DNA of 8,397 nt, taken from Myxococcales bacterium (GTDB lineage: Bacteria; Myxococcota_A; UBA9160; SMWR01). The notes below the pieces were generated by a model. It was not told where the DNA came from and made no database searches. It was given only the letters and a program-made list of their open reading frames with translations. The stretch is taken from NCBI GenBank assembly GCA_022571825.1, contig JACZXC010000109.1:1-8397 (forward strand), given 5' to 3'. Made by a program: the position numbers and the translations under genes. Shown here one piece after another: positions 1-6,516 of this stretch (position 1 is its first letter; the number at the start of each line of letters is the position of its first letter).

Positions 1-786
1 CGGAACGGAGCGTTCCACGCTCAGGTGGTCCGGCGACGGCCGTAGATACTGGCCGATCGTGAGGAGCGTGACGCCGGCCTCTCGAAGATCAGCCAGGGCG
101 CGGTCGACTTCATCGCGGGTCTCCCCCAGCCCCAGCATCAGACCGCTCTTGGTGGGAATCTCGGGCCGCAGCGTCGCCGCCCGGCGCAGCACACCGAGCG
201 ACCGGTCGTAACGCGCCGCCACCCGGACCCGGCGCGTCAAGCGCTCGACGGTCTCGAGATTGTGATTGAGAACGTCGGGGTTCGCATCGAGAACGGTCCG
301 CAGCGAGGTCTCGCTGCCCTTGTAGTCGGAGATCAGCACCTCCACCCCGGTGTCGGGACAGCGTTTCCGGATTGCCCGCACGGTTCGGGCCATCTGGTCG
401 GCGCCCCCGTCTTCCAAGTCGTCGCGCGCAACGCAGGTCACCACCGCGAAGGCGAGACCGAGCCGATCGACGGCCTCGGCCACCCGGTCGGGCTCGCGGG
501 GATCGAGACTTTCCGCACGGCCGGTGGCCACGGCGCAGAATCCGCAGCGCCGCGTGCAGATATCGCCCCCGATCATGAAGGTGGCCGTCCCCCGGGACCA
601 GCACTCTCCAATGTTGGGGCAGGCTGCCGAGTAACACACGGTGTGGAGGCCGTGACTCTCCACGGTCCGGCGGACCGCCTCGAATTCCGGGGTGATCCGC
701 AGTCGCACACGCAGCCACGGGGGCCGGGGTCCGGGGCTTCGTTCGCCTGCCTTGCAGGGGTCCGCCTCCGTTCGCCTCCGGCTCAC
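1..786 (-). CDS. lipA: Lipoyl synthase LipA, 3' end cut by window edge
   Basis: Radical-SAM enzyme that inserts two sulfurs into octanoyl groups carried on lipoyl domains, the last step of lipoate assembly. The 262 visible residues show both cluster motifs. The auxiliary 4Fe-4S cysteines are C51, C56 and C62 (CX4CX5C, ending CPNIGEC). The radical-SAM cysteines are C77, C81 and C84 (CTRRCGFC). Later come ARDDLEDGGAD, PTKSGLMLGLGET and TIGQYLRPS. The C-terminal end, including the expected RSSYxA motif, lies outside the window. Family homology begins near residue 22 (PPWLRVRL). The start is uncertain: GTG at 786 is the only plausible in-frame start found, has GAAGG 7 nt upstream, and overlaps the TGA of a small repeat-derived reading frame (899-783). 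Residues 1-20 are repeat-derived sequence. Last gene seen of the pdh-lip cluster. Identity is near certain; the start is perhaps 50% sure. Confidence 0.95.
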   Translation of the reverse strand, partial: MSRRRTEADPCKAGERSPGPRPPWLRVRLRITPEFEAVRRTVESHGLHTVCYSAACPNIGECWSRGTATFMIGGDICTRRCGFCAVATGRAESLDPREPDRVAEAVDRLGLAFAVVTCVARDDLEDGGADQMARTVRAIRKRCPDTGVEVLISDYKGSETSLRTVLDANPDVLNHNLETVERLTRRVRVAARYDRSLGVLRRAATLRPEIPTKSGLMLGLGETRDEVDRALADLREAGVTLLTIGQYLRPSPDHLSVERSVP

Positions 787-890
787 TGCGCGGCCTTCGG
801 CCTTGCCTTGCAGGGGCCCGCCTTTCGCCTCCCGCGGCCTTCGGCCTTGGGCGCCCTTCGGCTCCCTGCGCGGCCTTCGGCCTTGCCGGC
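728..890. repeat. Short GC-rich repeat array between lipB and lipA
   Basis: The unit cgcggccttcggccttg occurs exactly three times, at 789-805, 833-849 and 869-885. Two longer copies (779-807 and 859-887) match over 29 bases with one mismatch. A second 19-base element, starting gccttgcagggg, occurs at 749-767 and 805-823 with one mismatch. The core GGCC-TTC-GGCC can fold into a 4-bp stem. The array fills the lipB-lipA junction and runs into the lipA coding frame. It looks like a REP-like or slippage-expanded intergenic repeat; no transposase or longer element is visible. All three frames through it on the minus strand give only Arg/Lys/Ala/Gly-rich peptide. Confidence 0.8.
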
Positions 891-895
891 TGTGT

Positions 896-1567
896 TCATG
901 ACCAGCGCCGGGAGACGGCCCGGGCGACGAGCTCTCGGGCTCGTCCCCACAGATCGGCCGGCGCGTCGGACCCCATCTCCGCGGCAACCGAGGTCATCTC
1001 CACGGCGTGGAGACCACAGGGGACGATGGCGTCGAACCCCGCGAGGTCAACGCAGACGTTCAGGGCGAAGCCGTGGCACGTGATCCAGTGGCGCAAGCCC
1101 ACACCGATCGAGGCGATCTTGCGGGCGGGCCCCCCCGTCTCGGACGCGGAGTGCGCGAACACCCCGGTGAGTCCGGGGAAGGCTTCGGCGGCCACCCCCA
1201 ACCCCCCCAGGGCCTCGACCAGGATCTCCTCAAGACTGCGGAGGTAGCGGTGCACGTCGGTCTCGCCTCGTGCAGCCAGGTCCAGAATCGGATACCCCAC
1301 CAGCTGGCCGGGACCGTGATAGGTGACATCGCCACCGCGGGAGACCTCGTGAACCGCGATGCCACGTGCCTTCAGCTCGGCGCCACTGACTCGCAGGTGC
1401 TCCCGCCTTGCGCTTCGCCCCAGAGTGATCACCGCCGGGTGCTCGAGCAGGAGCAGGCGATCCGGCGCGGCGCCGGTCCGGCGCGCCTCGACGCATTTGG
1501 CCTGGAGCTCCAGGGCCTCCAGGTAGGGGACCCGCCCCAGCCAATCGATACGAAGCTCACTCCCCAT
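896..1567 (-). CDS. lipB: Octanoyl-ACP:protein octanoyltransferase LipB
   Basis: Transfers octanoyl from acyl carrier protein to the lipoyl-domain lysine of E2 and GcvH proteins, making the substrate for LipA. At 223 residues it matches the family length (about 210-230). The signature RGGDVTYHGPGQ is at residues 77-88. The catalytic pair is Lys150 (ARKIASIG) and Cys184 (VPCGL), with CHGFALN between them. ATG 1567 is chosen because homology starts right after it (ELRIDWLG). The open frame runs on to 1714, but that stretch reads as pdhC in another frame. The gene overlaps the pdhC stop by 11 nt, which suggests translational coupling; GAGGG lies 11 nt upstream of the ATG. Its TGA (898-896) overlaps an ATG at 899 (ATGA), possibly the ancestral lipA start. 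A close relative in the cofactor-transferase fold is lipoate ligase LplA, but the length and Cys/Lys pair fit LipB. Confidence 0.96.
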   Translation of the reverse strand: MGSELRIDWLGRVPYLEALELQAKCVEARRTGAAPDRLLLLEHPAVITLGRSARREHLRVSGAELKARGIAVHEVSRGGDVTYHGPGQLVGYPILDLAARGETDVHRYLRSLEEILVEALGGLGVAAEAFPGLTGVFAHSASETGGPARKIASIGVGLRHWITCHGFALNVCVDLAGFDAIVPCGLHAVEMTSVAAEMGSDAPADLWGRARELVARAVSRRWS

Positions 1568-3059
1568 CGGCGTCACGACCCTCGAGCATCTCGTCTGGAT
1601 GCTCGAGCACCCGCACCAACTCCTGGAGAAATCGCGCCGCCCGCGCGCCGTCGAGCACCCGGTGATCGCAGGCCAGTCCGAAGTCGATCCGTCGCCCGGA
1701 CCGGATCGTCCCATCCCCCGGGTCGACCACGGGAACCGTCCGCATGGCGCCGACCGAGAGCACCATGCTCTGGGGTGGCGTGATGATCGCGTAGAAGTGA
1801 TCGACCCCCAGCATCCCCAGGTTGGAAACGGTGAAGGTCCCGTCGGAGTAGTCGTCGGGCGAGAGCTTTCGCTCCCGGGCCCGCTGGATCAGCGCGTCGG
1901 TGGCCGCCGCCAGTTCGTCGAGTCCGCGGCCCTGGCAGCCCTTGACCACCGGGGCGACCAGCTCGTCCTGAACGTCGACCGCGACGGCGATGTTGATGGG
2001 CTGGTAGCGGAGGATGCGATCGTCCCGGAAGGTGGCGTTCGCCTCGGGAAAGCGTTCCAGAGCCAGTGCGGCCGCCTTCATGATCATGTGGGTGTAGGTG
2101 ATCCGCCGGTCCTCCCCCTTGAGCCGCTCGCGCAGCTCGCCGATCGGCTCCGCGTCGACCTCCATCGAAATGTAGAAGTGGGGAGCCGCGCGCTTGCTCT
2201 CGACCATGTTGCGGATCAGGAATTTTCGCTTCTGAGACAGCTTGATCTCGTCGCCGATCAGCTGCGCGTGACGCTCGGGCCCCGCGCGAGCCTCCCGCTC
2301 GAGGTGGTCGCGGATGTCGCGCTTCGTGACCCGCCCGCCGGGTCCAGTCCCTTTCACACGGCTCAGATCGACCCCGTGCTCATCGGCAATGCGCGAAGCC
2401 ACCGGCGTCACCGGGACATCGCCGGACAGCGTCGCATCGTCGGAGACATCCAGCGCTTCGAGGTAGAGCTCGATGTCACGCACCAACACGGCGCCCTCGG
2501 GTCCGGAGCCCGCGATCTCGGAGAGGTCGACGCCTCGCTCGCCGGCCAGCACTCGGGCTCGCGGCGTAGCTCTCACTCGATCCGGATCGGGCACGAAGAA
2601 ATCGAGCTTCGAGGCGGTTGGGGCCGGCGATGGCGCAGACAGGGCAACGAGGGCCGGCCGGGGGGTCGGCGGCGCCGGTGCGGAAGCAGGTGGAGAGGCG
2701 GTCGGAGCCTCCGCCGAACCGGGAACCGCTTCTGTGGCCGACTTGGCTCCGACGGCGGCGGCGGGCACTGACCCGAGATCGCGGCTGGCGAGAAACGCCG
2801 CCAGATCCTCGTCGCTGTCCTTGGCGAGCTTCACGATCGCGATCGGAGTTCCGATCGGAACCGTCTCCCCGGCGGGTACCAGGATCTTTGCCAGGGTTCC
2901 GGTCATATAGGCCTCGAACTCCATGTCGGCCTTGTCGGTCTCGATCTCGACGAGTATGTCTCCCTTCTGGACCGCGTCTCCCTCGCTCTTGCGCCACACG
3001 TTGAGCGTGCCCTCCTCCATGGTGTCGGAGAGCTTCGGCATCTTGATCTCGCGCGGCAT
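1557..3059 (-). CDS. pdhC: Pyruvate dehydrogenase E2, dihydrolipoamide acetyltransferase, with two tandem subunit-binding domains
   Basis: Core subunit of the pyruvate dehydrogenase complex; it passes the acetyl group from the E1-loaded lipoyl arm to CoA in the cytoplasm. 500 residues. Lipoyl domain is at about 4-78 with the lipoylated lysine K43 (ETDKAD) and PDH-type start IKMPKLSDTMEEGTL. An Ala/Pro-rich linker spans about 97-150. Two peripheral subunit-binding domains follow, at about 162-200 (ATPRARVLAGERGVDLSEI) and 216-254 (VTPVASRIADEHGVDLSRV), where one is usual. The catalytic domain covers about 270-492, with GTFTVSNLGMLGVDHF and the active-site DHRVLDG (H466, D470). The first binding domain has Gly-Ala where the second has Gly-Arg (GGRV), an Arg that helps bind E3 in studied homologues. 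A strong GAGGAG site precedes the ATG. It sits 30 nt after pdhB and overlaps lipB. A different 2-oxoacid substrate cannot be excluded, but the adjoining E1 looks pyruvate-type. Confidence 0.95.
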   Translation of the reverse strand: MPREIKMPKLSDTMEEGTLNVWRKSEGDAVQKGDILVEIETDKADMEFEAYMTGTLAKILVPAGETVPIGTPIAIVKLAKDSDEDLAAFLASRDLGSVPAAAVGAKSATEAVPGSAEAPTASPPASAPAPPTPRPALVALSAPSPAPTASKLDFFVPDPDRVRATPRARVLAGERGVDLSEIAGSGPEGAVLVRDIELYLEALDVSDDATLSGDVPVTPVASRIADEHGVDLSRVKGTGPGGRVTKRDIRDHLEREARAGPERHAQLIGDEIKLSQKRKFLIRNMVESKRAAPHFYISMEVDAEPIGELRERLKGEDRRITYTHMIMKAAALALERFPEANATFRDDRILRYQPINIAVAVDVQDELVAPVVKGCQGRGLDELAAATDALIQRARERKLSPDDYSDGTFTVSNLGMLGVDHFYAIITPPQSMVLSVGAMRTVPVVDPGDGTIRSGRRIDFGLACDHRVLDGARAARFLQELVRVLEHPDEMLEGRDADGE

Positions 3060-3065
3060 CGCGTA

Positions 3066-3071
3066 CTCCTC
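3066..3071 (-). promoter_or_regulatory. Strong ribosome binding site of pdhC
   Basis: On the minus strand GAGGAG lies 6 nt before the ATG at 3059. It is the clearest Shine-Dalgarno sequence in the window and fixes the pdhC start. It sits inside the 30-nt pdhB-pdhC gap, so pdhC can initiate independently of coupling. Confidence 0.75.
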
Positions 3072-3089
3072 GCCCCGGCTGGACCCGAG

Positions 3090-4064
3090 CTAGGTAGTGA
3101 TCTTCAAGGCGGCTCGGAAGATGTCGTCGGCGTGGGGAAGCGCCGCCTGTTCCAGATTCTTCGCGTACGGAAGAGGCACGTCGGCGGCGGCCACACGCTG
3201 CACCGGCGCCTCGAGTTCGTGGAACAGGTGCTCCTGGATTCGGGCGGCAATCTCCGCACCGACGCCGACCGTGCGCCACCCCTCTTCGGCGACAACGCAG
3301 CGGCGCGTTCGCGCCACCGAATCGTAAACCGCCTCCCAGTCCAAGGGATCCAGGGTTCGCAGATCGAGCACCTCGGCACCGATGCCCTCCCGGCCGAGCT
3401 GTTCCGCCGCAGCCAGCGCCTCGATGACCATCTTCGACCAGCACACGATCGTCACGTCCGAGCCCGCGCGCTTCACCTCGGCCTGGCCCAGGGGAATCAG
3501 GTATTCCTCCTCCGGTACCGGCCCCTTGACCGAGTAGAGCATCTCATGCTCGATGAAGAGCACCGGGTCATCGCTCCGGATCGAGGTCTTGAGCAGGCCC
3601 TTGGCATCGTAGGGAGTGCTCGGAATCACCACCCGAATGCCGGGGGCGTTGACGAACCAGGACTCGATCGAGTGAGAGTGTTGGGCGGCCTTCTGGGTAC
3701 CTCCGCCGCTGGCCGTGCGAATCGTCAGGGGAAGCTTGACCTGACCACCGAACATGTAGCCCATCTTCGCGACGTGGTTGATGATCTGGTCCATCGCCAC
3801 GATCGCGAAGTTGATCGTCATCAGCTCCGGCACCGGGCGCAGGCCGGCGAAGGCGGCGCCCAGGGCGAGTCCGATGATCCCCGCCTCGGCGATCGGCGTG
3901 TCGCGCACGCGACGGCTGCCGAACTCCGCCATCAGCCCCTCGGTGGCACGAAACGTGCCCCCGAACAGGCCGATGTCCTCGCCCATCAGGAAGACGTCCT
4001 CGTCCCGGCGCATCTCTTCAGCCATGGCCTCGATCAGCGCCTCGTAGTATCGGATCTCACGCAT
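3090..4064 (-). CDS. pdhB: Pyruvate dehydrogenase E1 component, beta subunit
   Basis: Forms the alpha2beta2 thiamine-diphosphate E1 with PdhA, decarboxylating pyruvate and reductively acetylating the E2 lipoyl arm. 324 residues, the family's usual length. Visible are the transketolase pyrimidine-binding half with FLMGEDIG (25-32) and DTPIAEAGIIGLALGAAFAG, whose E60 matches the Glu that activates the cofactor aminopyrimidine. QKAAQHSHSIESWF (about 124-137) carries active-site histidines. The C-terminal transketolase domain has VLDLRTLDPLDWEAV and ends LPYAKNLEQAALP. ATG 4064 is chosen because homology (MREIRYYEALIEAM) begins there. The frame stays open upstream to 4181, but that part is Arg-rich shadow of pdhA. 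The start overlaps the pdhA stop by 8 nt, implying coupled translation and 1:1 synthesis. Acetoin dehydrogenase AcoB is a close relative and the main alternative. Confidence 0.95.
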   Translation of the reverse strand: MREIRYYEALIEAMAEEMRRDEDVFLMGEDIGLFGGTFRATEGLMAEFGSRRVRDTPIAEAGIIGLALGAAFAGLRPVPELMTINFAIVAMDQIINHVAKMGYMFGGQVKLPLTIRTASGGGTQKAAQHSHSIESWFVNAPGIRVVIPSTPYDAKGLLKTSIRSDDPVLFIEHEMLYSVKGPVPEEEYLIPLGQAEVKRAGSDVTIVCWSKMVIEALAAAEQLGREGIGAEVLDLRTLDPLDWEAVYDSVARTRRCVVAEEGWRTVGVGAEIAARIQEHLFHELEAPVQRVAAADVPLPYAKNLEQAALPHADDIFRAALKITT

Positions 4065-5040
4065 GGGGATCACTCGGGTATCGCTCGGCGAACACGTAGT
4101 CGTAGAGGGCCGACGCCGGCGGCTCCGGGCTGGAGGCGGCGAACTCGGCCGCCGTTTCGCAGATCTCCTCGATCTCGGCATCGATCTCCGCCAACCGCTC
4201 CTCGGTCGCGATCCGCTCGTCGATGAGCAGCTTGGCCAGCCGGGGAATCGGATCGCGCTTGCGCCACAGATCTTCCTCGGCCCGCGCCCGGTAGCGCCCC
4301 GGATCGGTCATGGAGTGACCCTGATAGCGGTAGCAGCGGGCCTCGATCAGCGCGGGCCCGTTTCCCGCCCGCACGTGCTTCACGACCTCGTCGCACAGCT
4401 GACGCACCTCGAGGACATCCATGCCATTGATCCGATAGCCGGGCATGCCATATCCGCTCGCCTTCTTGTAGACCTCGCTGAGCGCGGACGAGAAGCGGAC
4501 ATCGGTGCCGATGCCGTAGAAGTTGTTCTCGCACACGAAGATGACGGGCAGGTTCCAGAGCTTCGCGAAGTTCAGGGCTTCGTGCCAAACGCCCTGGTTG
4601 GTTGCGCCGTCTCCAAAGAAGCACAGGGCGAGGCGGTCATCCTCGCGATAGCTGCAGGCCAGCGCCAGGCCGACGGCGATGGGCATCGACCCGCCCACGA
4701 TTCCGGTTCCGCCGTAAAAGTAACGATCCACATCGGCCAGATGCATCGAGCCCCCCTTGCCCCGGCAGATGCCCGTGTCGCGACCGAAGAGCTCCGCCAT
4801 GAAGCGATTGGGATCGCCCCCGCGCGCCAGAAAATGGCCGTGATCCCGGTAGGTCGAAATCACGTAGTCATCGTGGTTGAGGGCGCTGATCGCACCCACG
4901 GCGACGGCTTCCTGTCCGATATAGAGATGGGTGAATCCGCCGATCTGCTGCTCGCCATACATCTCCGCGACGCGTTCTTCGATGCGTCGAATCAGCAGCA
5001 TCTGCCAATACAGGCGGTTCTTGGCGGTGTCTGTCAGCAT
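4057..5040 (-). CDS. pdhA: Pyruvate dehydrogenase E1 component, alpha subunit
   Basis: Thiamine-diphosphate-binding half of the heterotetrameric E1. 327 residues. The cofactor motif starts at GDG 143-145 (FFGDGATNQG) and ends at ENN 171-173, with the typical spacing of just under 30 residues; it holds Mg2+ and the diphosphate. Further family features are FTHLYIGQEAVAVG (36-49), STYRDHGH (62-69) and GKGGSMHL (94-101). The loop YRYQGHSMTDPGRYR (237-251) is the form typical of pyruvate-type E1alpha (YRYxGHSMSDPG in mitochondria) and is the best argument for pyruvate over branched-chain substrates. A GGGAG site (5052-5048) lies 7 nt before the ATG. The gene starts 16 nt after the first E2 and overlaps pdhB by 8 nt. 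AcoA of acetoin dehydrogenase is the main alternative. Confidence 0.95.
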   Translation of the reverse strand: MLTDTAKNRLYWQMLLIRRIEERVAEMYGEQQIGGFTHLYIGQEAVAVGAISALNHDDYVISTYRDHGHFLARGGDPNRFMAELFGRDTGICRGKGGSMHLADVDRYFYGGTGIVGGSMPIAVGLALACSYREDDRLALCFFGDGATNQGVWHEALNFAKLWNLPVIFVCENNFYGIGTDVRFSSALSEVYKKASGYGMPGYRINGMDVLEVRQLCDEVVKHVRAGNGPALIEARCYRYQGHSMTDPGRYRARAEEDLWRKRDPIPRLAKLLIDERIATEERLAEIDAEIEEICETAAEFAASSPEPPASALYDYVFAERYPSDPHA

Positions 5041-5047
5041 GCGGGGA

Positions 5048-5052
5048 CTCCC
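5048..5052 (-). promoter_or_regulatory. Ribosome binding site of pdhA
   Basis: GGGAG on the minus strand with a 7-nt spacer to the ATG at 5040, inside the 16-nt gap after the first E2. It supports the chosen pdhA start. Confidence 0.6.
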
Positions 5053-5056
5053 GGAG

Positions 5057-6264
5057 TCAGAGATCGAACTCGGCCTGTTCGAGCAGCCGTCGAACGCAAT
5101 AGAGGAAGCCGTTGGCGGGGGCTCCGTCCACGGCGCGGTGATCGTAGGAGAGCGCGAGATACATCATGGGACGGACCGCGATCCCGTCCTGGCCCCCCGC
5201 CGTCCGCACCACCGGCCGTTTCACGATCTCGCCAATTCGCAGAATCCCCACCTGGGGCTGATTGATGATGGCGAACCCGTAGAGGTTTCCGTGGCGGCCG
5301 GGATTCGAGACGGTGAACGTACCGCCTCGCAGCTCGTCCAAGGATAGCTTCTTCGAGCGTGCGCGAGTCGCCAGGTCTTCGATGGCCCGGGCGAGCCCCG
5401 CCAGAGACAACCGGTCGACGTGGCGCACGACCGGAACCACCAGACCTTTCTCCGTCTCCACGGCGATTCCAACATGGATGGCGCTCTTCTCCACGATTGC
5501 GTCCTCGACCACCGAGGCATTGAGCCGAGGAAACTCGCGCAGGGCACGAGCCGTGGCGTGAACGATGAACGGCAGAAAGCTGAGCCCGAATCCATGGGTG
5601 TCGCGAAAGGTCCGCTTGTGGGTGTCACGCAGGTTCACCACACCCCCCATGTCGACCTCGGCAACGGTTCCGACGTGAGGACTGACTCGCTTCGAGAGCA
5701 CCATGTGCTCCGCCACCAACTTGCGCAAGGGCGACATGGGCACCACCCGGTCTTCGGGCTCGATGGTGTAGTCGAGGAAGGCCGGGCGAGTCGACGGGCG
5801 AGTAGGCGGGCGAGCCGACCCCGGACGAGCGGTGGTGTGGCGCTCGAGATCGCGTTTGGTCACCTGCCCCGAGGGACCCGTCCCCTCCACACGGCCCAGG
5901 TCGACCGCCGCAACCGCGGCCAGCCGACGCGCCACCGGGGTGGCCCGGCGTTTCGCCTTCGGCTGCGTCTCGGGCGTCGACTCCGAAGGCTCGAGTTCCC
6001 CGGGCGTATTTGGGGCGAAATCCCATCGGTGTTCATCAGAACCGCCAGCGGCTGGCCCACGGCCACGATGTCGCCTTCCCGGGCGAGGATCTTCTCCACG
6101 ACCCCCGAGCCCGGAGCGGGGATCTCGGCATCGACCTTGTCGGTGGTGACCTCGACCAGGGGCTGGTCCACCTCGACCCAGTCCCCCTCCTCTACCAGCC
6201 ACCTCGAGATCGTGCCCTCGAGCACAGATTCCCCGAGCTCCGGCAGCTCAACGATGATCGACAT
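5057..6264 (-). CDS. Second 2-oxoacid dehydrogenase E2 (lipoyl acyltransferase), split by a -1 frameshift
   Basis: Lipoyl-dependent acyltransferase with domains intact but in two frames. Frame A (6264-5860, 134 residues) holds the lipoyl domain: ELPELGESVLEGT, lipoylated K43 in TTDKVD, ending near LAVLMNTDG. It then turns Arg-rich and stops. The -1 frame carries the rest to 5057: an acidic/Pro linker, a subunit-binding domain (TPVARRLAAVAAVDLGRVEG), a Pro/Arg linker with a 12-bp tandem repeat, and a full catalytic domain with GGTFTVSNPG and DHRAVDG. A -1 shift at 6004-5998 gives one 402-residue protein with H376 as catalytic histidine. The lipoyl domain is of SucB/BkdB or actinobacterial E2 style, unlike PdhC. 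ATG 6264 is chosen for homology; ATG 6282 (AGGA touching it) is an alternative. First gene of the pdh cluster. It may be a programmed frameshift, a young pseudogene or a base-call error. Substrate unknown. Confidence 0.85.
5784..5819 (-). repeat. Three 12-bp tandem repeats in the E2 linker
   Basis: On the plus strand three units begin gggcgag (5784-5795, 5796-5807, 5808-5819), each followed by a variable five bases. They encode a four-residue periodic S/P/A-T/A-R-P linker between the subunit-binding and catalytic domains of the first E2. Copy number is free to vary without breaking the frame, as is common for E2 hinge regions. Confidence 0.7.
5955..5990 (-). promoter_or_regulatory. Perfect 8-bp inverted repeat just downstream of the frameshift point
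   Basis: GCCTTCGG (5955-5962) and CCGAAGGC (5983-5990) are exact reverse complements separated by 20 nt. In mRNA sense the stem begins 7 nt after the heptamer at 6004-5998, within the 5-9 nt spacing usual for -1 frameshift stimulators. It lies inside coding sequence (the acidic/Pro linker of the E2). The arm resembles the GGCCTTCGGCC repeats near lipA, so it may instead be a copy of a genome-wide repeat motif. Confidence 0.5.
5998..6004 (-). promoter_or_regulatory. Candidate slippery heptamer C_CCG_GGG
   Basis: In the lipoyl-domain frame the codons are CGC CCG GGG AAC, so the heptamer obeys X_XXY_YYZ with X=C, Y=G, Z=G. After a one-base backward slip both tRNAs can re-pair (CCG to CCC, GGG to GGG). 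The next codon is GAA, in the frame of the binding and catalytic domains. G/C-only heptamers are not among the best-studied efficient sites. The same base runs are also prone to base-call indels. Confidence 0.35.
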
Positions 6265-6516
6265 CGGCCCTGGAACCCCCATTCCTCGGTCTGCCGCTCC
6301 GGTCCGCGGGCACCCACCACCTCGGCGACTCCCCGCGGGTGGGTTGACACCAGGGTAGCCGGACGCCCTTGGGCCGCCCTGTCGGGCTGACCCTCCCGCA
6401 AGCGCTCACAAACGCGGGACGGCCCCTCCGTGTCGATCGGACGGAGGCGCGAGAAGCTTGAAAGAAGCCTCGAGACGCGTGAGGCCAGGCGTTGCCCGGA
6501 CCGGAACCCGGCTGGG
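6265..6516. other. Gene-free gap between nuoB and the pdh cluster
   Basis: About 250 bases without a convincing coding frame; open frames here are shadows. Two inverted repeats are visible: CCTCCGT/ACGGAGG (6425-6431 and 6441-6447, loop 9) and ACCCACC/GGTGGGT (6312-6318 and 6338-6344, loop 19). The first lies about 70 bases past the nuoB stop and could act as a terminator, but no T-run follows on the minus strand. The second lies in the probable leader of the first E2. I see no clear sigma-70 promoter on the minus strand, although one is expected here if the pdh cluster is transcribed separately. Confidence 0.4.

Noticed and set aside
110..718. 202-codon minus-strand frame over lipA
   Set aside because: The true LipA motifs are in a different frame; this one is Arg/Gly-rich with no motif.
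728..890. Repeat array as a CRISPR
   Set aside because: Copies are unevenly spaced, overlapping in composition and lack unique spacers or cas genes.
783..899. 38-codon frame between lipB and lipA as a real peptide gene
   Set aside because: It is made almost wholly of repeat units and is Lys/Arg/Ala/Gly low complexity. It was kept only as a possible translational relay, not as a gene.
1599..2771. 390-codon plus-strand open frame opposite pdhC
   Set aside because: Shadow frame. The apparent Gly/Arg-rich tail is the complement of the pdhC Ala/Pro linker.
3132..4226. 364-codon plus-strand open frame opposite pdhB
   Set aside because: Composition (His/Arg/Asp/Gly-rich) mirrors the complementary codons of pdhB and shows no family motif.
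4063..5265. 400-codon plus-strand open frame opposite pdhA
   Set aside because: Shadow of pdhA, whose catalytic motifs are complete; no independent motif or start signal was seen.
6344..6349. TTGACA on the plus strand as a -35 box
   Set aside because: No matching -10 at the right distance was seen and no plus-strand gene begins downstream.
6425..6447. Inverted repeat after nuoB as a firm intrinsic terminator
   Set aside because: The 7-bp stem is acceptable, but no T-run follows on the minus strand, so it is only mentioned under the intergenic gap.
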